Positions 17,711 through 25,296 of a DNA stretch of 64,000 bases are shown here, one piece after another. A model generated the notes under the pieces. That model worked only from the letters and a program-made list of their open reading frames with translations. It did not search any database and had not been told where the DNA came from. The position numbers were made by a program, and so were the translations under genes. Source of the DNA: Microbulbifer variabilis (GTDB taxonomy: Bacteria > Pseudomonadota > Gammaproteobacteria > Pseudomonadales > Cellvibrionaceae); the NCBI RefSeq assembly GCF_023716485.1, contig NZ_CP092418.1:4496501-4560500 (forward strand), given 5' to 3'. Position 1 is the stretch's first letter. The number at the start of each line of letters is the position of its first letter.

Positions 17711-19213
17711 ATGAAAAAGGCCCTTTCGATATTTGCCAGCGGCGCCCTGGCATTAAGCCTAGCGACATCTGCCACTGCCGAAGACAAGCGCTATATCGTT
17801 ACATTCAAAGAAGGCAAGGGGGAGTCCGTCAGGTCTCTGGTTCAGCAAAACGGCGGCCGTAAAGCGCTTGACGTTCGCAACCATAATGCTATGGCTGCAC
17901 ACCTGCCGGCAAAAGCATTAATGGCACTACGCAGGAACCCCAATGTCGCCTTTATTGAAGAGGATCTGAAACGTTATCCACTATCTCAGGAAGTACCTTA
18001 CGGTATCCCTATGGTACAGGCAGACCAACTCAGCGATTTACAAGCTGGCAACCGTACCGTATGTATCATTGATTCCGGTTACGACCTGGCCCACGAAGAC
18101 CTGTCAGGCAATGCCGTTACTGGTAGCAACGATCCAGAGGGTACTGGCAACTGGTATGAAGATCAAAATGGCCATGGTACCCATGTAGCCGGCACTATTG
18201 CCGCCATGAATAATAACGCTGGCGTTGTGGGGGTAATGCCTAACAGCAATATCAATCTGCACATCGTCAAAGTATTTGGTGCTGATGGCTGGGCTTACTC
18301 TTCATCCCTGATTGCCGCTGCAGAAGATTGTGCAGCGAATGGTGCAAATGTAATTAATATGAGCCTCGGTGGTGACAGAGCTAGCTTCTTTGAGAGACGC
18401 GGTTTCGATAATCTCAATAAACGCGGCATTCTCTCAATTGCCGCCGCTGGTAATGATGGCAATACCCGCCATAGTTACCCGGCCTCTTACAACTCCGTTG
18501 TCTCCGTAGCAGCGATTGACAGCGGCAAAAACATCGCAGGTTTCTCCCAGCAAACCAACCAGGTTGAACTCGCCGGGCCTGGCGTGCAGGTATTGTCCTC
18601 CATCCCCACTGGCAGCGGCCAGGCAGCCACCCTGGAAGTAGCAGGGGCTGAAGTCGAAGCCGCAGCTATGACTGGTACTCCCATTGGGACGATTACCGGA
18701 GCCTTGGAAGATTGTGGTACCGCTGAATCTGCCTGCGTAAGCGCAGCAGGTAAAATCTGTTTAATTCAACGTGGCAATATCAGCTTTGCTGATAAAGTTC
18801 TGAACTGTGAAGCCGGTGGTGGTGTTGGAGCGATCATCTACAACAACGTACCCGGAATGCTTTACGGTACCCATGGTGGCGTGGAGACTCATATTCCTTC
18901 CGTAGGTATTTCCGATGCGGATGGCAGCGCTTTATTAACCCAGCTGGGTGCCAGTGCCACTATCGAGACCGAAGCACAGGATTACGCCTACTTTAATGGC
19001 ACCTCCATGGCGACCCCACATGTCGCTGGTGTAGCTGCTCTAGTTTGGAGCCACTACCCGAACTGTAGCAATAGCGAAATTCGCACAGCCCTGCATGTTA
19101 CCGCAGAGGACCTGGGTGATGCTGGCCGTGACAATGCCTATGGTTATGGCTTGGTTCAGGCCAAAGCCGCATTTGATTACCTGGCGGCCAATGGTTGCAC
19201 CGGCTCCATGTAA
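17711..19213 (+). CDS. Secreted subtilisin-like serine protease (S8) with PA domain
   Basis: A 500-residue extracellular peptidase. A Sec signal (residues 1-23) is followed by an I9 propeptide (about 26-90: YIVTFKEGKG to FIEEDLKRY). The S8 catalytic domain has D121 in CIIDSGYD, H155 in GHGTHVAGT and S432 in NGTSMATPHVAG. A protease-associated (PA) insert lies between the second and third catalytic residues (about 310-415), with paired Cys (EDCGTAESAC, CLIQRGNISFADKVLNC). Such PA-containing subtilases are secreted for protein degradation. An AGGAG site precedes the ATG and a structured leader lies upstream. It is monocistronic and ends in a hairpin. Confidence 0.96.
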   Translation: MKKALSIFASGALALSLATSATAEDKRYIVTFKEGKGESVRSLVQQNGGRKALDVRNHNAMAAHLPAKALMALRRNPNVAFIEEDLKRYPLSQEVPYGIPMVQADQLSDLQAGNRTVCIIDSGYDLAHEDLSGNAVTGSNDPEGTGNWYEDQNGHGTHVAGTIAAMNNNAGVVGVMPNSNINLHIVKVFGADGWAYSSSLIAAAEDCAANGANVINMSLGGDRASFFERRGFDNLNKRGILSIAAAGNDGNTRHSYPASYNSVVSVAAIDSGKNIAGFSQQTNQVELAGPGVQVLSSIPTGSGQAATLEVAGAEVEAAAMTGTPIGTITGALEDCGTAESACVSAAGKICLIQRGNISFADKVLNCEAGGGVGAIIYNNVPGMLYGTHGGVETHIPSVGISDADGSALLTQLGASATIETEAQDYAYFNGTSMATPHVAGVAALVWSHYPNCSNSEIRTALHVTAEDLGDAGRDNAYGYGLVQAKAAFDYLAANGCTGSM

Positions 19214-19235
19214 TTCTGATCAAACCTTCTCAGAT

Positions 19236-19260
19236 GGGGGAGCTTATTGCTCCTCCTTTG
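19236..19260 (+). terminator. Hairpin terminator of the subtilase gene
   Basis: GGAGC TTATT GCTCC forms a short stem, extendable with flanking GGG/TCC pairs, 25 bases after the stop. It is followed by a modest T-rich stretch. Confidence 0.5.
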
Positions 19261-19447
19261 GGAAGGATTCATCCTCTGATTAGAATTAGCAGTCAGCAGC
19301 TGAAATAATATGGCCTGTTATTGCAGGAACAGCCAAGTGTGCTCTGAGCTATAGCTTTCCAGAAATAGAAGCTCTAAATACTTACATAATGTTTAATATT
19401 TTATAAGTATCCAATTTCCCCAACAAAAATCTGCTCGCCAGGTTATA

Positions 19448-19474
19448 AAAGGCCAGAAGTTGCTTCTAGCCTTT
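19448..19474 (-). terminator. Rho-independent terminator of the SPFH gene
   Basis: AAAGGC-AGAAG pairs with CTTCT-GCCTTT with one internal mismatch and a 3-base loop. On the minus strand it is followed by TTTTATAA. It is 12 bases beyond the stop at 19486. Confidence 0.75.
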
Positions 19475-19485
19475 ATCTACAAACA

Positions 19486-20373
19486 CTATTTACCAGCCAC
19501 CTGCTTTACTTGATCATTAAGAACCGCGTGTTGCATGCCGATGGTCCCCAATGCCTCTACAGGCAAAAATACCTTGTTGTTTGACTCAGCCATTTTATCT
19601 AGGACTTCCAAGGTTCTATAAGCCAGATATTTATCCGTCACCGATTTGGCAAGCAGATCATTGACCTCTTTCTGTCCAATCGCTTTTTCACGGGCAATGG
19701 CACGATTCATTTTTTCCCTCTCCAAATCGCGCTCCATCTGTATCTTCTGAATCTGAAATTGAGCTTTTTCCTGCTCTATGAGTTCACGGCGCTCGGCCGC
19801 ACGCTCTTTAGCCTGAGTAATGACCTTAGGAAATTGTATATCCGCCAGTCCCAAACGCTTAATCTCTATGGGTGTGCCTTTTAGGGCTTTGGATACCTCA
19901 TTAAACAGCTCGTGGCTCAGTGACTCTCGGCTTGAAGCAATCTCATTGATGGAGTACTTGGCTACAACACGGCGTACCACATCTCTAATTACCGGCTGTG
20001 CATAAGTACCATAAACGCGATTTACCGAAATATTGTCATTGTCAGGCGGAATACGATCGAAAACACTATCGATAGCCTCTCTACTGATGGCACCGGTCAT
20101 ACGTACATCAAAGCTCATATTAAGCTGATCTTTGGGCATAAAGACTTTAAATTTTTCCAAATGACCAAAGTCTGCAATTGTCATTGTGACCAACTTGTCA
20201 CAATAAAACATACACATATCCAAGCGAAACTTGGAAGGCGGTACCACTTCGGGCTTGTAGCCACTCTCCGTTAACACCTTGCCAACATGTGCAGGCGGCA
20301 CTTCTACCCGCTCACCACAAGCGGACAACATAAAAAGGGAAGCCGCCAGGCCCGCAACTGAAACAAAACGCAT
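19486..20373 (-). CDS. SPFH/Band 7-domain lipoprotein
   Basis: A 295-residue protein with a lipobox (FMLSAC, C19) and an SPFH (prohibitin/Band 7) core from about residue 30 to 190. A charged coiled-coil helix follows (about 190-250, KERAAERRELIEQEKAQ). SPFH proteins form large oligomeric rings at membranes. Most bacterial members have an N-terminal transmembrane helix, so lipid anchoring here would put the ring on the periplasmic side. The frame is open to a TTG at 20385; the ATG at 20373 gives the better signal peptide and is used here. No protease partner (FtsH or NfeD) is adjacent. It is divergent from the DUF350 gene. Confidence 0.8.
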   Translation of the reverse strand: MRFVSVAGLAASLFMLSACGERVEVPPAHVGKVLTESGYKPEVVPPSKFRLDMCMFYCDKLVTMTIADFGHLEKFKVFMPKDQLNMSFDVRMTGAISREAIDSVFDRIPPDNDNISVNRVYGTYAQPVIRDVVRRVVAKYSINEIASSRESLSHELFNEVSKALKGTPIEIKRLGLADIQFPKVITQAKERAAERRELIEQEKAQFQIQKIQMERDLEREKMNRAIAREKAIGQKEVNDLLAKSVTDKYLAYRTLEVLDKMAESNNKVFLPVEALGTIGMQHAVLNDQVKQVAGK

Positions 20374-20497
20374 TTTCAACACCAATCAATAAAAAAAATA
20401 AGATATTGCATTTACTCACATACAACAAGACAGAGCAATTAAGTGAAAGATGTTACAATCGATAAAAATTTAAATATGATTTATCGAAATAAAAAAT

Positions 20498-20728
20498 ATG
20501 CAATTAGAATTTATAACCGCAACACTATTTAATCTCGGCATCAACCTAATCTACACAGTTTTGGCTCTTTTTATTGGAATAATCGCCTTAATAACAATCG
20601 ACAAAAAACTGCTACGTACAGTAGACATCGAAGGTGAATTGAAAAATGGCAATATCGCAGTTTCTATCTTTGCGTCCACAATTCTGATTTTTGTTGCCAT
20701 CATTATTTCTTTCGGATTGAAAGGGTAA
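20498..20728 (+). CDS. DUF350-family small membrane protein
   Basis: A 76-residue inner-membrane protein with two hydrophobic helices (about 12-34 and 53-74) separated by KKLLRTVDIEGELKNGNIAVSIF. That central loop and the C-terminal ILIFVAIIISFG are the DUF350 signature. The family often comes as tandem repeats; this is a single minimal unit. Its role is unknown, but it tends to occur near transglutaminase-like or polyamine-related genes. The next gene starts four bases after its stop, so the two are cotranscribed and probably work together. Confidence 0.82.
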   Translation: MQLEFITATLFNLGINLIYTVLALFIGIIALITIDKKLLRTVDIEGELKNGNIAVSIFASTILIFVAIIISFGLKG

Positions 20729-20732
20729 AAAC

Positions 20733-21557
20733 GTGTATAAATGGATTGTCCCCTTGCTTATTTTCTCTGTGCTGTTAACACTGCCAGAAATTCTACGCAA
20801 TACAATTCAAGAGCCTGAATTAAAACCTTCGTCGAAGCAGCCCCTCAATTCAGCAAGTAGGGCCTATGGTTCTACTAACGCTGACACCATAGATCGCCAA
20901 AATGGGGTGGTAAGAGTAGTGGGTACCAGCTATCCACTATCGGAAGAAACAATCCAACAGGTAGTGGCCAAGCGTTCTCTTGAGGAGAGCGCACAGGTTG
21001 CCATCTGGAACTGGCAAGGGCTGGAGGCAGTCACAGCTACTGCAAGAGGGCTGGATAAACAGCACCATTTTGCCAATAGCTACCTGGTGGGCTTCAAGCC
21101 TTTCCAAACCCGCGAGCTTTGGGTACCGCTATATACTTTGGCGATGCAAAAGGAGTATCAGTACGACCATCTGCAATATGCCGGACTTTCCGATATCTGG
21201 CAGACATCCCGTCAGGCTTATTATCAAAAGCGCGGCGACTGCGAAGATCATGCCATCTTACTGGCCGACTGGCTGATTGAGCTGGGCGTGGACGCGCGAG
21301 TAGCACTGGGGACACACAAAGGCCAGGGACACGCCTGGGTAGTTGCCATCTTGGATGGCCAGGAGTACCTACTGGAAGCCACCAGCAAGCGGCGTCAGAC
21401 CAGCTGGCAAGCGATGCCATTGGCAGCCCTGGCAGAAGGTTATGAAGTAGAGTTCCAGTTTAACCGCCATTTCTTCTGGGCAAAACGCAATTCCGCCTCT
21501 ACGAGAAAGTATCGCGGCAGTCACTGGATAAAAAAATCTCAGTTCATTCGCAGCTGA
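20733..21557 (+). CDS. Membrane-anchored transglutaminase-like cysteine protein
   Basis: A 274-residue protein with one N-terminal membrane anchor (residues about 3-20) and a periplasmic transglutaminase-like (papain-fold) domain. The catalytic Cys is C169 in KRGDCEDHAILLADWL and the His is H199 in GQGHAWVV. The third position is Glu214 (YLLEAT) where Asp is more usual. Such domains act as peptidases, amidases or transglutaminases on proteins or peptidoglycan; the substrate is not known. The GTG at 20733 is the start, with AAAGGG upstream, four bases after the DUF350 stop. A hairpin follows. Confidence 0.8.
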   Translation: MYKWIVPLLIFSVLLTLPEILRNTIQEPELKPSSKQPLNSASRAYGSTNADTIDRQNGVVRVVGTSYPLSEETIQQVVAKRSLEESAQVAIWNWQGLEAVTATARGLDKQHHFANSYLVGFKPFQTRELWVPLYTLAMQKEYQYDHLQYAGLSDIWQTSRQAYYQKRGDCEDHAILLADWLIELGVDARVALGTHKGQGHAWVVAILDGQEYLLEATSKRRQTSWQAMPLAALAEGYEVEFQFNRHFFWAKRNSASTRKYRGSHWIKKSQFIRS

Positions 21558-21569
21558 TCTTGCCTGGGA

Positions 21570-21593
21570 TCACCCGGTAATTATTCCGGGTGA
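21570..21593. terminator. Bidirectional hairpin between convergent genes
   Basis: TCACCCGG (21570-21577) pairs perfectly with CCGGGTGA (21586-21593) around TAATTATT. It lies between the transglutaminase-like gene (+) and the metalloprotease gene (-). Neither side has a long T tract. Confidence 0.55.
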
Positions 21594-21612
21594 ATCTCAA
21601 ACGTGACAAGAC

Positions 21613-24006
21613 TCAGATTGGTGAGCCCGGTGGCATCGCTTTAATATCCCCGGCTTTTACTTCAAGTTCACCGCGCATAAAAGATTCAATGCGTTTGGCT
21701 TGGAAATAATAATGGGCATTGTATCCCTGCGAATCATCACCAAATAATTTTTTCTGTCCAAGCGCCAGTTGGAATTTTGCCAGCTGCAGTTGTGCTTTGG
21801 CTCGTACCGATTCGGCAGCTGCACGATCACCAGCAAGCAGCATCAGCTTCTGGATGTATACATGGTTGATACGCTGGTGAATTGTCGCGTGTAAACCGGA
21901 ATACTGTTCATTATCCAGAGCTCCCGTGGTAAGCCGCTCTAATAAACTATCGAATGCGGGAATTTCACTACTACGTGCATTCTGCTGATCCATACGTGCC
22001 GCCCGCTGTGGGTCCATCAGGATCGACAGGGTGTGACCCGCTGCTGCTTCGGCCAAAGCCACTGCGTCGAAGGCGACTCCGGTGTGAGAGGGGAAACTCT
22101 CCCTGGTGCGTTCATAACCATAGGATTTGGGGGGAATTAGCTGAAGAACCTGTTCTGACAATGCCAGAAATTCTGGCGACAGAGTTTCAACTAGCGCATC
22201 CATGGCTTGCTGTTGGCGCTCAGCCGGTACTAGCGTGTAGCTATTCTGCTCAGCGCCGTTATATAAGTAATCGTAATCCAGCCCACCAATCAACTTGCCC
22301 ACAGCTTCGGCCTGATAGCGATGCCCGTAGTAAACTGGCACCAGGGTCTCCTCCAGATCAGAGCGAGGCGCGGATTTGGGATTTGCCGCGCGAGAGAAAT
22401 TATCCAGAGCATGGCGGCGCAGCTCGGTCAAACGGCTGAACTCTTCCAGGGGATCCCTACCGTTATCCCATAAATGAGAGGCTGCATGAGCATTGTTTAT
22501 CGCGCGGGAATCGGGGTCAGAAATAAAGCGCAGCTTTTGCTTCTCTGCTTCTTCCATGATGCTATCCAGATAGGACTGTTCCTCCCCGCTGTTTCCGTAT
22601 CCATAGCGAATTGCTAACTTATCCCAATCGCCAATACCAGTGGCATATGCCTCGGAGAAATCCAGCTCGGTGCCCAACAGAGCAATCAACGGCGCCGGAT
22701 AATCCATCACGGAAGCGCGCTCTACGGCACTCGCGGCAAAATTATGCGCAAGACCCAGGGTATGCCCCACTTCGTGAGCAGACAGCTGACGAATTCGAGC
22801 TAACGCCATCGCCTGCAAGGCCTGGGTATTAGCAGATATATCGGAATAGGGCTGCAAAAGCCCTTGGGCGATTAGAAAGTCCTGGCGTACACGCAGGGAG
22901 CCCAGAGTTACATTACCCTTGAGGATCTCGCCGGTACGGGGGTCAAAAACAGAATATCCATAGGACCAACCGCGGGTGGAGCGGTGTACCCAATTGATCA
23001 CGTTGTAACGCACATCCAGCGGGTCTACACCTTCCGGCAAGATTTCCACGCGGAAGGCATCCTTATAACCGGCTGCAGTAAAAGCCTGGTTCCACCAACC
23101 GGCTCCCTCTACCAACGCGCTGCGCACGGGTTCTGGCACACCGGAGTCCACGTAATAAACAATAGGCTCAACCACTTCATCACTACCCGGTTTTTTCTCC
23201 AGGCGGTGCCGGTAGATAAGGCGCTGATCCAGAGGCTGGTCAATTGCCGTAGCGTAATCACGGAAAGTGAAGGGGAAATAACCGCTGCGGCTGTGAAATA
23301 CCCGCGGCTGGTACTGTTTATCAGGAAGCTCTATTAGAGAGATATGCTGACGCAGCGAAACCAGAGTGGGAGTTGGCACCACTTCACGTAAATACTTACC
23401 AGGCTTGCTACCAGAAAAAGTCAGTTGAGCCTCAAATTCACTGTTCTTGGGGAAATTTTTGGTGCGAGGCAAGTAGATTGCGGACTTGGGCTTATCCACA
23501 GAGTAATTTCCTTGCTCCGCCTGTTTCAAGCGAGCACTAATACCGTGCTGATCGCTGAGCAGGAAAGGGGTAAAGTCCACCAGGGCAACGCCATCCTCCT
23601 GTGCCAAGGTTTCAAAACCCCAGAGCACAGAAGAGGCAAAAGCCTCCTCCACCGCGCGGCGTTCTGCCAGGTTTTCTGATTCAGCGCGATAGTTGGCGTT
23701 CACTTGGTGCATTAGCACCTTGTTACCCACACGTTGGAACTTAACCAAACGGCTCTCGCCTATCTGATTGCGGTCCAGACCCACAGGGTTGGATCCAAGC
23801 CCCTGGGCCAGACCGGTGAGAAGCAGCAGTTCACGCTCAAACTCATTAATCTGCAACAGCACCCGACCGCTGTTTTCATCCCAATAGAAATCGTGATAAC
23901 CACTGTACTTGCGCATATCCGCCGTGTACTCGGCGATATCCCCAGACCGAGCCACTGTGCTTAACAACACTAAGCACAGAGCCATCAACTGCCTGCTGAA
24001 TGACAT
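21613..24006 (-). CDS. Exported zinc metalloprotease of the DUF5117/DUF4953 type
   Basis: A 797-residue exported protein with a Sec signal (residues 1-21). The N-terminal part (about 40-240) has the DUF5117-like pattern YWDENSGRVLLQI, LLLLTGLAQGLGSNPVGLDR. The metzincin zinc motif HExxHxxGxxH is intact near residue 410 (HEVGHTLGLAHN), followed by a Met-containing turn region (ERASVMDYPAP). The C-terminal half is helical. The family is common in Gammaproteobacteria and Bacteroidetes, and its substrates are unknown. A strong GGGGGAT site precedes the ATG at 24006. It is the third large exported protease in 10 kb. Confidence 0.9.
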   Translation of the reverse strand: MSFSRQLMALCLVLLSTVARSGDIAEYTADMRKYSGYHDFYWDENSGRVLLQINEFERELLLLTGLAQGLGSNPVGLDRNQIGESRLVKFQRVGNKVLMHQVNANYRAESENLAERRAVEEAFASSVLWGFETLAQEDGVALVDFTPFLLSDQHGISARLKQAEQGNYSVDKPKSAIYLPRTKNFPKNSEFEAQLTFSGSKPGKYLREVVPTPTLVSLRQHISLIELPDKQYQPRVFHSRSGYFPFTFRDYATAIDQPLDQRLIYRHRLEKKPGSDEVVEPIVYYVDSGVPEPVRSALVEGAGWWNQAFTAAGYKDAFRVEILPEGVDPLDVRYNVINWVHRSTRGWSYGYSVFDPRTGEILKGNVTLGSLRVRQDFLIAQGLLQPYSDISANTQALQAMALARIRQLSAHEVGHTLGLAHNFAASAVERASVMDYPAPLIALLGTELDFSEAYATGIGDWDKLAIRYGYGNSGEEQSYLDSIMEEAEKQKLRFISDPDSRAINNAHAASHLWDNGRDPLEEFSRLTELRRHALDNFSRAANPKSAPRSDLEETLVPVYYGHRYQAEAVGKLIGGLDYDYLYNGAEQNSYTLVPAERQQQAMDALVETLSPEFLALSEQVLQLIPPKSYGYERTRESFPSHTGVAFDAVALAEAAAGHTLSILMDPQRAARMDQQNARSSEIPAFDSLLERLTTGALDNEQYSGLHATIHQRINHVYIQKLMLLAGDRAAAESVRAKAQLQLAKFQLALGQKKLFGDDSQGYNAHYYFQAKRIESFMRGELEVKAGDIKAMPPGSPI

Positions 24007-24203
24007 TTGCCATCCCCCAATTCTTAATTATTTAGAGCCAATACCCTGCAGCACCATCACCGCATTGGACCGCGGCCTAGGGTAGCACTTAGAGAAGTCC
24101 CGATCTGTATAAAAAATAACCTGCAATTTTTTTCCTATTCTCTGCATCTATTCACAGCCCCTACCTCGTCTCAATGGGAAAGGTACAATACAGAGATATA
24201 AAT

Positions 24204-24980
24204 ATGTGGAAGCCACTTGCGATATCAGCCCTGATCAGCCTGGGTGGAGCCAGCCAAGTTATGGCGCTTGAGTCCATTCATATCGATACTGACAACTGTG
24301 AGTCCACCCTGGATTACACCGTAAAAGTGGGGTCCGATTTTTTCGAAATACACGAGGATAGCGATAAGCAGCAGTTGGTGTCTTTTCACTCACCTGCACA
24401 GCTTATAGTAAATGGAGACATGATCACCCTGGATGATCAACAACAAGAGCTGTTACAGGAATATCGCCAAGAACTGCATGTAGCCGGCCGTGATACCTTG
24501 CTAGTCACTTTAGAGGCTGTAGATATCGCTATGGATGGCTTATCTATTGCTATTAGCGCCCTGGCCGGGCCAGATCATCCAGAAAATCAGGAGCTTAAGC
24601 AGTTCTCTGCAGATTTAATCCAGCGCACCGAAGATCGTCTCAATCGCGAGGGAGAAATCTACTATCTCGGCGATACTGAGATTGGTAACTTTATCGACGA
24701 GACGATTTCCAAAGAATTTGAGCCCCGCATCGAACGCTTGGCCAAGGATGCCGCAGGAACTATTGCCTGGCACGCACTCAAGGCAGCCTTCACTGGCGGT
24801 CAGAGTATTGAGGAGCGTGTTACCGAGGAAGCGGAAGAACTACTGGAACAACGCGCTGAGCAAATTGAACACACTGCGGAGCAGCTATGTGCCTCCCTGC
24901 AATCCATCAACCGTCTGGAATCACAAATTCACCTGACAGTGCCCGCATTGGGTGATTACGACTTGGTTAAAATAAAATAA
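24204..24980 (+). CDS. YggN-like DUF2884 periplasmic protein
   Basis: A 258-residue exported protein with a signal peptide (residues 1-20, cleavage near VMA-LE). ESIHIDTDNCESTLDYTV, VNGDMITLDDQQQELLQEYRQELH and a helical C-terminal half with a late Cys match DUF2884 (E. coli YggN), whose function is unknown. The frame is open to 24174, but the ATG at 24204 starts the signal peptide and is preferred. The protein is acidic and probably soluble in the periplasm. A textbook terminator follows. It is a stand-alone gene, divergent from the metalloprotease. Confidence 0.82.
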   Translation: MWKPLAISALISLGGASQVMALESIHIDTDNCESTLDYTVKVGSDFFEIHEDSDKQQLVSFHSPAQLIVNGDMITLDDQQQELLQEYRQELHVAGRDTLLVTLEAVDIAMDGLSIAISALAGPDHPENQELKQFSADLIQRTEDRLNREGEIYYLGDTEIGNFIDETISKEFEPRIERLAKDAAGTIAWHALKAAFTGGQSIEERVTEEAEELLEQRAEQIEHTAEQLCASLQSINRLESQIHLTVPALGDYDLVKIK

Positions 24981-25296
24981 TTCTACCTCTTTTATCCCCC
25001 CAAACCTGGCCGCTATGCGGCCCTTTTTTATCTAAGAAAAATTCCCTCGATTTGCTTTAGGAGGTAAAGCCGTTCCTCATCTAATGATAAAGCACTTGAA
25101 AATATTCTGTAGGTAAATCCAACTTGAACATCCCATTAAAATTATTTTTTATGCAATAACCAGTCAACACTCAACAGTAAAAACATAAAAGTAATATTAG
25201 GCCAGTAAAATTTTTAAGCAATTATGAATTGAGAGCTTGAACTCCACCATATATTGGCTTCCCCCGCCCTCAAATCATATTAACTTTTACTCTTCA
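24981..25296. other. 316-bp convergent intergenic region
   Basis: Apart from the YggN terminator at its left end this AT-rich region holds nothing I can identify. Confidence 0.5.
25008..25029 (+). terminator. Rho-independent terminator of the YggN-like gene
   Basis: GGCCGC TAT GCGGCC forms a tight stem followed by C and six T residues, 28 bases after the stop. Confidence 0.92.
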
